In this document: positions 22,412-33,690 of the stretch, in pieces
Numbering within the stretch: the stretch's first letter is position 1
Layout: each line of letters starts with the position of its first letter
Assembly (NCBI RefSeq): GCF_030272615.1
Contig: NC_081413.1
Coordinates: 605,742,709 to 605,806,708, forward strand
Direction: 5' to 3'
Origin: Cryptomeria japonica
Lineage: Eukaryota; Streptophyta; Pinopsida; Cupressales; Cupressaceae
Length of the DNA: 64,000 nt
The notes under the pieces: model-generated
The model's input: the letters and a program-made list of their open reading frames with translations, nothing else
What the model was told of the DNA's origin: nothing
Databases searched by the model: none
Translations under genes and position numbers: made by a program

Positions 22412-25400
22412 ATGGAACCTTCCTCTTCTTCTAAAAAGAGTAGAAAAGGGAAAGAATTAAACCTTGAAGAGAAAACCAAACGACAAAAAAAGGAGGGTAG
22501 AGCTTTGACTTAGGATTTGCTAGACTAGTGCCCGACATCCAGTGTGAGGTCCAAAAAGATCAAGAGTGAAGAAGAAGGGTTGGAAGATAGATTTGAACAT
22601 CTAGGAGACATATGGACTGAAAAGAGAAGACAAGAGTTGTTCCTATTTAGTTACAAGAGAAGGGATGCTCCTGAGCCCATAAGTAACCTGTGGAAGAAAA
22701 ACTTAGGGAAATTGGTAGTCCCAAATGTATTTGTGGATGTTGAATTAATGAAAGCTCTGGTAGATTTCTATGATCCAAAAACCAAAACCATATGCGACTA
22801 CCGAGGGAATCCATTGGTGGTGATTAACAAATAGACTATTGATATGGTATTTGATCTAGACTGGGAAGTAGAAGAGAGAATTGATATACAGAAGCTTTCG
22901 CGAGAATTCTTTAATTTGGAGGACATCTATAGGACATGGAGATTACCCATTCACCGGCCAAAATTAGGAGGGTCCTTTGTTCCATTCAGTAAAAATGACA
23001 AGGTGCCATTTGATGTCAACCAATTCCATCCGTATTTTAAGTATACATACTATGCTGCAGCCCAAGTATTACGCTTAGAGGCTCATCCTCTCATGGATAT
23101 TGGGGTTATGGTTCTATGTGCTGATTTACAATCAAAAGACCCTAGGTCATTTGACTATGCCACTTATGTTGCAGAAGCCCTAAATCATGGGTTGGAAAAG
23201 TTGAAAGGAGACCTTGTAAATGTCCATTTCTCATTGTATTCTTTATTGATGCACATCATTCTTTATTGTGGACAAGAAATTAATTTCTGGTCAGACGATT
23301 TTAGCATCAGAGCTTATGATAAGAATGGTTTGAAGAAACCAATTCAGTTGTGGGTTTCTGCATGGGATCAAAGATTCATAAACAACCAATACTGGCACTT
23401 TCAGGAATATTTTGTGAAACCTCTTAGTGCGGCCTTTGGACAACACAGAGATTATACTCTGTCTCCTGAAATTAAGAGATTCCTCAGGACAAAAGACTTC
23501 TCTCTAGAGTCTCAGATTGATCACAACTAGGGTGACTGGTATTGCCACCTTAATCACACAGAAATCAGGGTATTTCGGTATGAAGGAAAGCCATACATGC
23601 TTCCAATTACAGTACCAAAAAGGGTGGCTAGCCTAGAGATTGTGAGACAATTATCTACTGTCAGTGCCAAACATCTTACGGATTTTGGTAAACAATCCAT
23701 TGTGCCAGGGTTATTGGTGTTTTTTGATTTTATTGTTAAAAGTTCCAAAAGCTATCATTTACTTCAAAATAAATTAGATTATTATGGCATGACTCTAGGT
23801 GATCCTAGAGAGAACTTTGATCCTTAGGGATATATAAGAGCTACAAGGGCATCACAGAAACTAAAAGTTGGAATACATGTGGCTAAAATGCCAGATGATT
23901 TAATCAAGAACCTTGAAAGGGAAGAGGCCAGGGTTTTGAGAGAAAGAAGTGAAATGACTTGGGAAGCCTTCAAATGGAAAAGAGCAAGGGGGATGGTGGA
24001 TGGAGACCTACTTGGAAACCTCCAAGATCCTTTGGAGATAGCCAAAAAACTACTTCAACATGAGGTAGAGATTATGCATAGAGTCCCCCCACAGTTCCTC
24101 CATTTTATCAACACTGAAAAGGATAGTCAACCATTGGCTCACATGTCACCAAAATCTGTTGCTAGTAGCATCCCTGCTGACTCCCCAAGAGAAGATTATC
24201 CCCCTGGTTTTGAAACAAAGGTAGATGTGGACACTGGTGAATTCAATATTAAAGATTTAGTTGATATAAGGATGACAGAGCATTAGGACTTTGTTGCTAA
24301 TGATGGATTCACTTCTTGAAGGGAATTCCTTTCATTCTTGTACTAGTATAAAGGGGCTCATGTGAAACAAAGTATGGCTGGGAGACCAGAAGAAGAATAG
24401 ATGAAAAGGCTACAAGATGAAATCAATACCCTCATGAAAGATATGACCCTTGAGAAAGGGAGGAAAATATTAAAAGAGGCTGGTGTTATCATCTTTTCTA
24501 GTTGGGACATAAATTCAGCACTTCTGTTTGATGGATTCTTGAAGAAGCAGGACTTGAATCAACAGGTGTTGCCTCAAGAGATAGATAAATTGTTCCTAGG
24601 CTCCGGATATGATCCTAATCAAAAGGCTCTCCTACAATGGGCATTATATCCGAAAGGAAAAAGACCAATTATTGTGGATATCGAAGAAACCTTTGGACAC
24701 CTCATGATTCATCAAGTTGGAAAGACTGACCCTAGGGTCACTGCAAAATTGAACCTGGATGTAGCCAAATTAAATTTGGATCAGACAGAGTTTTTGGTCA
24801 GGGAAAATATTACCTATAAGGGCTTGTATGAAAGATCTAAAGAGGAGAATCAGAAGTTACAAGCAAAGATATTACAACTTGAGACAGGAACTCCTTTAAG
24901 TGAATATGCCTCATATCCCACAGGACAGAGCTTGGATGATGTTTCTGATGTCTTGTATTGGAAGTATCAAGCGGATAAGGCTACCAAATAGGTAAATATT
25001 ATCCAGCAAAAGATGGATAAATTGGTTAATGATATCATTGAGCACCGATTCAACACCATGCTTATACATATCGAACATTATTGGAGGGTGTACATTGGAA
25101 CCATAAAGGCATTAAGAGAGCATGAAAGGTTAAAAACACGATTGCATGAAGTGATAAACAGTGTTGATGTGATGACGCCAGAGGAGAAGGTTGAAGGGAC
25201 TTCGTATATAGAAGATCATGTTAAATTCGAAGATATGCTGAAAGGAGATCTTAAAGAATTGGATGATGGGAGCCCTATTGGAATGCCCTCGATTTATAAA
25301 GAAGGAGGAGTAATGTCTATGGAAGATTTGTGGAATGAACTTGTAAGCATCAAGGATCGGGCTCTGTCAAAGTTGGATCGAAGCAAAGACATGGCCCCTA

Positions 25401-25555
25401 CCGTCAACCAGATGATATTCGAATACCTTTCACAAGGAGAAGAATTGAAGAAACAGAGTATTAAGATCAAGACTTTTAAAGAGGATGATTATATTCATCA
25501 TTTAGGAATTCTTAATCTCTTTTTACTTAAGTTTGTTAGGAATGTTCAAAATTAA
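22412..25555 (+). pseudogene. Element X protein, 1,047 codons with ten stops and no frameshift
   Basis: One reading frame runs from the ATG at 22412 to the stop ending at 25555. It is interrupted only by stops: TAG at 22511, 22526, 22832, 23528, 23825, 24284, 24344, 24398 and 24989, and TGA at 24317. The protein opens with a Ser/Lys-rich segment, then a basic-acidic region, then a folded-looking part around LMKALVDFYDPKTKTI and aromatic-rich stretches (WSDDFSIRAYDKNG, FINNQYWHFQEYF). Charged, coiled-coil-like segments (LEREEARVLRERSE, ERSKEENQKLQAKI) and an acidic C-terminal region follow. I do not recognise the family. The ALVDFYDPKTKTI...G block weakly recalls the PMD or plant 'Transposase_32' style; this is inference only. 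Whether it is a gag-like, transposase-like or captured host protein is open. Confidence 0.7.
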
Positions 25556-25681
25556 CAATTAGTGTTTCAAAAAGACATGTCTTTTCATAAATAATTTTGC
25601 TCTCATATATATATGAGAGAGGTTTTTGTAATATTGGGACAAGAGATATCGAAAAAACAAAACAGCAATGTATGACAGCCT

Positions 25682-25900
25682 GTAAGTTTTCTGTTATACA
25701 AATTCTGATGGAATACATACTATGATCAGTCGTTTTTTCTTTGCGTATGTGTTGTGGATTATTTCATTTTGTTATTGGCAGTCGCTTGTGATATTATCTA
25801 AAGGAGATAAGGTTATTCATATTCTTTGAATGAAATTTATGTTGTATGTTATAAGATTGAGATAAAAGTTCTTCTTGCAAATTGTAATTGTTCTTTGCAG
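25682..25900 (+). other. Possible intron in the Element X 3' untranslated region
   Basis: A good plant donor (CT then GTAAGT) at 25682 and an acceptor (TTCTTTGCAG) ending at 25900 bracket T-rich sequence after the stop at 25555. A second acceptor-like TTATTGGCAG ends near 25780. If real, the transcript of Element X is spliced on the plus strand. Confidence 0.4.
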
Positions 25901-27892
25901 TGCTTACTTGAATGGTCCCTTAAAGGTAGGGTTAAATTCATTCAAGCAACTTATGATATAGACATTCAATTGATCTCATAAGAAATAGTAACCGACAGAT
26001 CCATAAAGGGGTGGGTTTAAAAGCTGTCTCACAAGTTCGCACAGTAAGTCCTAAAGAAAATATAATGACTCTGTAGCCCAAACAGCGAAGAAGGCACTGG
26101 CTATTTACAAATTATACTCATCACCATCATATATTATTTTAAAGCAATAGGAGTAACTAAGTAGGAAACATAGATCAAATAGCTTCTACAACAACAATCT
26201 TGAACTCATCTGCTATATCTCCATCCTAGGAACTTATGCCATTCTGAGATAGGAGGAAACCAGATCAAGATGCTTAATCTACTATAAAAAGCACTGGTCA
26301 TTAAAAACAACTGGTGAATAGGTATACCCACCTAGGTCCTGCAGAGCCTAAAGTGAGAGAGTTAGCAACCAAATAGGTTCACTCTATATGTTGGCCAAGT
26401 CAATTGGAGGGTTTGATCATAGGAGTTGGCATTTCCTTAGAACCTATCCAATCTGTTGATTTGGGAGCCAACAGACACAATATCTTCTCCAAAACCGGTT
26501 TGACTGCAAACAATGCACTTGACTAGAAACCACTAACACCGGTCTAAACCAGATTACTATCGGTTAAGCAAAATGAGACTATGAAAGACATAAACCAGCA
26601 ACACTTAGCTTTCCACACAACTTACACCCTCATTTCCACTTTATCCTTATGCATAAACAGGTAATCTACCATCATAAATATAATAACTTGCTAATTCAAC
26701 ACGATTCAACACTTGACAGGAAAATAACAAAGCATCTCATGAAAAGGCATCACACATGACACACATATTTTTCATGTGGAAACCCAACTGGGAAAAACAA
26801 CGGTGGGGATGAATACCCACAAGCTATTCTTGAACTCTTTAGAAGTCCACTCTGTTAGGAGCCTAGTCTAATTAAAGACTATTACAATAGGTTCTTTTAG
26901 GAACTGATCCTGTTAGGAATCACTCGGTTAAGGGATGGCTAGAATACCTGGTTAAGGGTTAAACCCTGTTAAAGGTTACCTTGTCAGATGATTTTAAGAA
27001 CTCAATGGCTTTGAGTCACCCTGTTAAAGGATTTACAACAAGCTGGTTAAGGCTACCCTGTTAAGGGATTTTCCAACTGTTGAAGTGGTTAGAGATCAAC
27101 AGGTATTACAATGATCTAGTAATAGCACTCAATACTAATGTAGATTCGCTTTAGTTCCTTCCTTCTGCGCACACACTCTGCAGGTATCAATTCTCTTATC
27201 TGGTTTGGCAAGAATCACGTATCTCTGCACTTAGATACACACACAACATCGACCTTATAGGAAATAGATAGGTCGGTAGCATAAACCCCTAAACCCTAAA
27301 CATTTATGTTAAGCAATTTAATCGGTTCAATCCTAACCATTGAACACTTTGCATTGAATACAACGATCTTGAACAGATCTCAAGACATTCTCCATCGTTT
27401 GTTCTTCACCACTTCATGGAGGCAATAACCAATGATGCATTCTCCATCATTTACAAAGACTTCGCACATTCCTGAGGTAGATAGGATCAATCTCCTTCAT
27501 GCAAGACCCTTCACACACACAAGGAAAATCCTGGCAACACAATCTATTCTTCATTATAATGCTAACTCATCACACGATGTCATTGGTTGAATCACATAGG
27601 CATAGAACACTTCAACCAGAAACCTTGAAGCTAAGACTACCAACCGGTAGTCATACCATATGAAACCTTCATAGAAAATATTCCATATACCGATTCACAT
27701 TTCAACATACCGGTTCACTTCGACAAACATACCGCTTCACCTTTTGCACATATACTAGTTCACAACATCATACCGGTTCTCTTTGCCAGTTGCTTAATTT
27801 CAATATACCGATTTACTCCTCAGCATATTGACATCAATGACAACATACAATATCATCATGTCATCATATTCTGCACATATGCCAACACATAA

Positions 27893-28599
27893 TCATAATC
27901 AATTTTTTAACTTTTCTTCTTCTTTTCTTCTTTACACTCCTTATAGAGTTTTTCATGCTTACCACAATTCCAATAAATGGATTTATAATTTACAGAAGAT
28001 TTGGATCTTCCCTTAGACTTGGATTTATTATGCTTCTCATTCTTCTTGTATTTTTTCTTAGGTCCCCCATGAACACATAGGTCCTCCTTGGTATTGATGG
28101 ATACCTTCCTCCTTGTCTCTTTCAAAATCAAAGAACCCACCACATCTTCAGTCTTCAAAATAATAGAAGTACTTTCAACAAGCAGAACAAGAGAATCCCA
28201 CAAAATAGGCAAAGAATGAAGAAAGATCTAAAATTTCTCTTCCTCAAGCATCTCGATACCAATAGATGCCAATTGAATCACCAACATATTGAATTCTTCT
28301 AGGTAGTCTATAATTTTTCCACCCTCTTCCATTCTCAAGGAATACAATTTCTTTCTCAATAAAATAGTTTTCGCTAAAGATTTGGCTTGATACATCTCAC
28401 CAAGTTTCCTCTATATCTTCTCTATAGGGAACTCTTCATGGACACTGATTAAAACAAACTATGCCAAGCACAATTTCATTAGAACCTTGGCTTTGTGGTC
28501 CATAACATCATACTAGGTATTTGTAGTAGGATTTGTAAGTTTGGAGACATTATCATCAATAGAATTCCATGGATCTCGATCTATTAATAGATACTCCAT
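27893..28599 (-). pseudogene. Copia-3 gag
   Basis: Reading leftwards from the ATG at 28599-28597, the sequence gives a UBN2-type copia gag with MEYLLIDRDPW, then IDYLEEFNML, then FLHSLPILWDSLVL. It continues in the open stretch 27907-28212 with a Lys-rich tail and a decayed zinc knuckle (YWNCGKHEKLYKEC; first Cys read as Tyr, His misplaced). Stops occur at Gln- or Trp-like positions. The frame continues across the Copia-2a insertion into the protease piece ending at 15333. Confidence 0.75.
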
Positions 28600-28796
28600 T
28601 TTCAAAATTCCATATCTCAGAATTATTTCCAGAAATATTATATACCTCTCTTCTCCCTAACAAACTTGTCATCTAAAAATTCCTACAACAAGATGACAAA
28701 GTATGTTCTACACAAGCTCCTAATCAAATCTTGATTAGTTCAAAAAACCCAACAACCCACAACTAAAACTAAAGGTGATAAATCTTTAATACCACT

Positions 28797-29257
28797 TGTA
28801 AGGAAGTTAAGGTAGCAAAAAAAAAATCTACACTAACCATGAGAGTAGGGTTATGTAAAAAAAATTAGATATTTACAATAGTTATAGAAATTAAATAGAA
28901 ATAACCTGAATATACATACAATAACACGGTGATTTACATGGGGAAAACTCTTTTGAGATAAAAACCCCATACTCCAAATGTCACCTAATATACTATTAAA
29001 AAATAAATAACAAAATACAATATACTTGTGGAGAAAGCTTCTCATGGGATTATCACCAACTAGAGATCTAGAGGTAACTCAACAGCTAAAAGAATCTTAC
29101 ATGCAACCTCCATCTCACACACCTAATATATAAGAAATACAATACATGAAACCATCAAATGGTATTAGAAAACCATGAGATAAAACAACTCAAAAAGTGG
29201 TGCTCAAATTATCTCCAATCCAAGATACCCCATGATGTGTCAAAACACACACCAACA
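28797..29257 (-). repeat. 5' LTR of Copia-3 (461 bp)
   Basis: On the minus strand it begins TGTTGGTGTGTG at 29257 and ends CCTTACA at 28797. A decayed primer-binding site (AGTGGTATTAAAG) follows at 28784-28796. The LTR contains an inverted repeat of CCCCATGT/ATGGGG type at about 28935-28970. Its 3' partner is outside the window, so the borders rest on the termini and the primer-binding site. Confidence 0.7.
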
Positions 29258-32200
29258 CATGTAACTCCCTTTTACAACTCATTTATGTTTCCAATACATT
29301 TTTTATATTTCCCATTTTAGGATACCCAAATTCTAAAGGCCATAACTTTTGATCCAGGAGTCTAATTAATGAACCATTTGAAGCGTTGGAAATATTGTGA
29401 AGTGCTTTATCAAGATATAACCAACTACATCGTTTATGATAACTTTCAAGCCTAAAATGTCTGTAAGGCCTTCAAAATTGACTTTGAAACTTTCAAATGA
29501 CATTTTAAAAAACGAAAACTTTAATATCTTCAAATCTAGACATTATATTGCAATGGAATTTTTTCAAAATGCTTATTTAGCCAGTCCATAGCTTTGGGGA
29601 AAATTCCTAACAATCCATGTTCAAATTTAAACTTACTATAAATAGTACTTACTATAAGTTGTACTTACTATAAATTGTAACCTTATGTTATTGCATGGTT
29701 GAGACACCATTTTCCTAACATAAATAAATACTTATTTTTTTATTTATTTTTAAGCAAAAGTGGCAAGCCACTAATATTATATATTTATAAATAAATTAAT
29801 TCAAGAGCTCCAGGAGGAAAGAATCAGTAAAGAAAACCCCCCTTCTCAGCTCAAAATACAATAATAAGTAATTGACCTAATGTACTACCTATGAAGGCAG
29901 TTTACACCCATATTCCAAATTCCAAATTAATCATGTTCCATTTAAAATCAAATAGGATAACTAAAGAGCTACCTAGCATGCTAGTAATGACATTGTGTAG
30001 CTATCATCACCCCGATATATTTACTCAACATTTACAATTAAGTTTACATATTGCGATGTAAACTAATAAGATAATTTCTAATTTCATGGTATGCTTTATC
30101 TCAAGTTGGAAAACTTATCTTAAAGGAGTTGTCCATAAACAGTAAAAACAACAAAATACAAAAAGAGCACCAAACAAGCATAATTTGTTCACCCTGGAAG
30201 TTGTGAGTTTTCTTCTTTGACTACCATTAGCAAAGGGCAAAATTGTGCCACAGATGTAACCATATTGAACTAGAGACCATGTTGAGGTAGCGAACATCTT
30301 TTGTACACCCTTAGAGCTGTGAGTTTCCTGCTATGACCACCATTTTCATCAAACAAAATTGTGACACGGAAGAAATCAAAATGCATCAACAGAAAATTTT
30401 TGAACCCCTCAACTAGACTGCGGATTGTATGCCCATAAAAGCCCTGGGTTGCCAGATCTGGGGAATTTGTACCAAACCATGAACCCACAAAAGCAAAAAT
30501 GGAGGAAGACCAACAAAATTTGAAAAAAAACTCTATCATTTGCACATCTAAGTTGTTTTCATCCTGAGCTTCAAATTGAAGTGCATTATCTACCTGGGTT
30601 ACTAGATAGGCATTACTATCATTATCAACTTGTACTTGAGAATAACTTGGGGCTAAATGTTGCGGAGGACCCTAGAAATGAGAAATAGGTGAGATGGAAT
30701 TGTCTTGTTGATGCTGACTCATTAGAGATAAATGCTCAGATATTTTGTGTTTGTGCCCCATGATAGCTATTATTGCATGGACTTTGGAGAAAAACCTTGT
30801 TCTTGTTTCTGCATCAAAATCCCTACCTAGATTGTGAAAGGTTTGTTGCAGAGGACACACATTATTCAATTCAACCGTTATCTTTACCCTTCACTGTCTA
30901 ACCTTATCCCCTAAATCTTCTATCTAAATTAATTAATTAATGCCTACTTAATTAATTTATTTATATGAATTAACTCCTATTACCATTTTTCCTAATATTT
31001 AATTCTACCTCACCCTCAATCCTAGCCATTAAATCCATTTACATAAATCAAGATCTAAACTTATCATCAAGTAACAAGTGTCCCTCCCATCATCTTGCTC
31101 ACACATATATGATCATGCAAAGGTCACCTCATATCCTTCCTCCTACATATGTCATTGACATGTGTCTTTCATGAGCTTACCCATGTGTGAGCACACATAG
31201 CTCTTACGCCTCCATTCAATCCATGTCATCTCTCTCAATCAATCCTAGCCATCCATTTCACATTCAATCTTAGTATTATAACCATAAAAAAATTATAAAT
31301 TAAGGCATTTACCCTATTTTTTATCATCATCTATCATCCTAACTACATGTCCATTTTCTATCCAATCTATCATAATCTCAACATCATACTACTAGTTTGA
31401 GCAAATGCATTCTATCCAACTTCACTACATCATAGTAGAAAATCAAGTTGAGAAGGGTGCCTCTACTTTAGCTCAATTTATGAGATGAGAAGGTGAAAGG
31501 AAAGGTAACATTGTGTATTTCATTCATATTATATATTTATGTCGTCTAGCATTTCTTTCATCTTCATCAAAAAAAGATATTGCTATAATATGTTGTTCAC
31601 AAAATATACCTTCAAAATATTCTTGGACGATATAATCTTGATTAGATATTGTCATGAAGGAATCTATCTAGTAAAATCTTGGAGATATTAGTGGAATATT
31701 TCATCAGCTATGTAATGCTCACCAAAATACCCTAGAGAAATAAAGCTAACTAACATACAAATAGATAAAAAAAAATTAAATCATCATCTAATACAACACA
31801 TATATCTATTTACTCATATGCACCTAACATCCATACTCATTATATACACATTTTCAACATGAACATAAGCATAAATGCATAATCATAAATTCTCAGAACA
31901 CAACTAGAAATAAACACAACTCAATATCTAACTATCATCCCTAGGGTATCTCAATGCCATTAATTATAACAACACCATGACCATGACATCATGAGTACTA
32001 CTATAATCCAATGCAATCTAACACAATTATCTTCTACTCTTTTCATGCATAACATAGGATCATTTTATAACCCATCTATCATGAATGCAAATCATTAATG
32101 CTAATAATTCCATTAATCCCCTTCAAGTTCATTTTAAAACAATAATCCAAATGTTCCTAACCCCAATTACTCATCCATTATCTAAGCATCATTAACTCTT

Positions 32201-33411
32201 TTACCATATGATCTAACACATTACTAATCCATTTCTTAACACAAAAAACATACACATAATACCATATGCTCAACAATGGATCCAATTACATTATTTCCAT
32301 AAACCAATCAATATCCAAGATACAACATGATACATCTATATGTCCTAATACAAGAGTCATATCCATATTCTAATACATCATCTACCATTACATATACATT
32401 ACACATTTTATATCAAGGAGCATAGCTCTCATTATGTATGAATACAATGATCTCATGAAACCTACAAATACATATGCCATATGAATCATGTACATCCATC
32501 TGCTACAATATCCATCCATAAGCTGAAGAGATGAAGATACACATCCATGCACAAGAGTATCCAATGAAGAACATCCCAATGGAAGAATGCATCGAACCAC
32601 CCAACCATGTGGAACAAAAGGAACCACCCCCCATGCTAGGAGATGACATAAGGTCCCACACACACTCTAGACCTAGGATAATACCTAACAACCAAAGAGA
32701 TCTCAACAACTCAAGAACCACAACCATGAAGCAACCAAATTCAATAAGCCAAAGCACATCACAAGACTAATCATAAAACATTGAAACTCCTAGAGGCATA
32801 CATTCAACCATAGCATAAGGAACAAGAACACATGTAGGAGTGGAGTGTCATCACATGTTATCCTCACGCAGAGGGGAAAATCCACACCTTGATAGACATG
32901 TCGCTACATTCTATCTTCACAAAGAAGGTGAATATCAACCCTAATAGACATGTGAAACCATCTCAACCCATGAGAGATTAAGGGAGTTTGGTTTATAATC
33001 ACAATGGCCTTCCCAAGATTATACAAAAACATCCTCACTAGGACTAAGACTTGGGGATCACATCCAACCATTATTATCTTGTTTAGATGAATCCTAATTA
33101 CCCAACTCCTCTAATTAATTATTAAAGTTATCACTTATTTATACAAGGAAAACTTCTAATGTGCCCTAGTGATCTAGACTCTAAGAATCCATAGTAGGAA
33201 CCTCTTGGTAGCCTATCTCTCACGACCTCGGTCATCACATGAAATCCCACTCCCCCTAATTATGTTCCAAGACCTTAGGGTAACAAAAATCACAATAATA
33301 GCAAGGAGGCTCATATGAAATAAATCCACCAACAACATCAATCATGCACATATACAAATCTGAAACATAACAAGAACCATAAAGACAACATATAAATCAA
33401 GAGCCTCATGA
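29258..33411. other. A+T-rich intergenic block, no retroelement proteins recognised
   Basis: This 4.1-kb stretch is the DNA between the two nests. I see no RT, integrase or gag similarity and no long open frame. The part at about 29330-29520 (CCATAACTTTTGATC...) reads like an old gypsy-type LTR. The part at about 30900-32400 is rich in TAATTAATTAA and CATCCAT words, again LTR- or satellite-like. A short run at 30115-30869 may be a gene relic and is listed separately. Nothing else is supported. Confidence 0.5.
30115..30869 (-). pseudogene. Possible gene relic of unknown origin
   Basis: Reading leftwards from 30869, the frame opens NNVCPLQQTFHNLGRDFD, continues with AETRTRFFSKVHAIIAIMGHKH, and after a stop runs on through a Gln/Asp-rich linker into FVGSWFGTNSPDLATQG. 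This non-repetitive composition is unlike the surrounding LTR-type DNA. The piece at about 30180-30255 is similar to 30300-30370, which suggests a local tandem duplication. I do not recognise the protein. It could be an exon or cDNA fragment trapped between retroelements, or chance. Confidence 0.3.
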
Positions 33412-33690
33412 AACTAAACAATCAGAATTAGTCACACCTTCCTCATCTGCATAGTAACATGATTTATCTTTGTTTCTCCTATACTTATGCCTCATCTGAT
33501 AATCATGGTTAGGGCTAAAAGATCTTCTAGCTTTCTCCTCAAATCTTGAATTCCTCTCAGGACATCTAGATGCAAAATGACCTATCTTATTACATGCAAA
33601 ACATTTAAAACATGATTTTCCTTCATGCTTACTTCCTGTTGGACCTTTAGGTACTCTTCTACCAAATAGGGCTTCAATTTTTTCAAACTC
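33412..33690 (-). pseudogene. Copia-4a gag fragment (C-terminal part)
   Basis: This is the minus-strand gag of an element closely related to Copia-4c. It has RRVPKGPTGSKHEGKS, an intact zinc knuckle CFACNKIGHFASRC (about 33567-33608) and RNKDKSCYYADEEGVT. It is truncated at about 33412 and continues at 52756-52832 across the solo LTR and the Tat element. AACTC at 33686-33690 is one half of the solo-LTR duplication. The rest of the element lies beyond the right edge of the window or is lost. Confidence 0.85.

Larger units (their letters stand above)
21501..26473 (+). mobile_element. Element X: unclassified 4,973-bp insertion with a long frame
   Basis: The insertion is defined exactly by comparison with the other Copia-2 LTR and by a flanking GACAC duplication (21496-21500 and 26474-26478). 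It begins TGTTGAACAC and ends GGGAGCCAACA. A 5-bp duplication with TG...CA ends is typical of retroviral-type integration, yet I find no terminal direct repeats, no primer-binding site and no protease, RT, RNase H or integrase. The only inverted end similarity is TGTTG/CAACA. Inside are a motif-rich leader, a TATA box, one 1,047-codon frame and an intron-like 3' region. It may be a non-autonomous element or a captured gene mobilised in trans. Confidence 0.8.
15527..27887 (-). mobile_element. Copia-2a: complete copia element opened by Element X
   Basis: This minus-strand element has a 3' LTR (15527-17041), gag-pol, a primer-binding site and a 5' LTR (21433-27887, split by Element X). The flanking duplication CATAA is perfect at 15522-15526 and 27888-27892. 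Without the insertion it measures about 7.4 kb. It entered Copia-3 at the gag-protease junction. The family recurs as the solo LTR at 33691-52755. Confidence 0.92.
21433..27887 (-). repeat. 5' LTR of Copia-2a, split by Element X
   Basis: The LTR consists of 21433-21500 and 26479-27887, about 1,477 bp in total. The two parts abut in the 3' LTR (at about 15594-15600), which shows directly that Element X inserted here. On the minus strand it begins TGTTGGCATATGTGC at 27887. Its inner end reads TTA where the 3' LTR has TCA. Confidence 0.9.
7831..29257 (-). mobile_element. Copia-3: old host copia element, split by three insertions
   Basis: Three separated minus-strand pieces join in the correct order into one copia element: 5' LTR 28797-29257 and gag 27893-28599, then protease 15333-15521, then integrase 7831-9034. 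The gaps are filled exactly by Copia-2a (duplication CATAA) and Copia-1b (duplication ACCAC), and the left end is cut by Gypsy-1. RT and RNase H would lie left of Gypsy-1, outside the window. CATGT at 29258-29262 is the expected outer duplication half. It is the oldest layer here and also the most decayed. Confidence 0.8.

Noticed and set aside
22412-25555. TAG read-through or a changed genetic code as the reason for the in-frame stops
   Set aside because: The same TAG pattern occurs in unrelated elements at Gln and Trp codons, which C-to-T decay explains; nuclear plant genes use the standard code.
21501-26473. Element X as an ordinary LTR retrotransposon
   Set aside because: The first and last several hundred bases show no direct repeat, and no primer site or pol domain is present, despite the 5-bp duplication.
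32388-32770. Overlapping frames on both strands in the A+T-rich block
   Set aside because: Cys/Trp-rich or His/Pro-rich composition from simple repeats such as CATCCAT; no supporting pattern.
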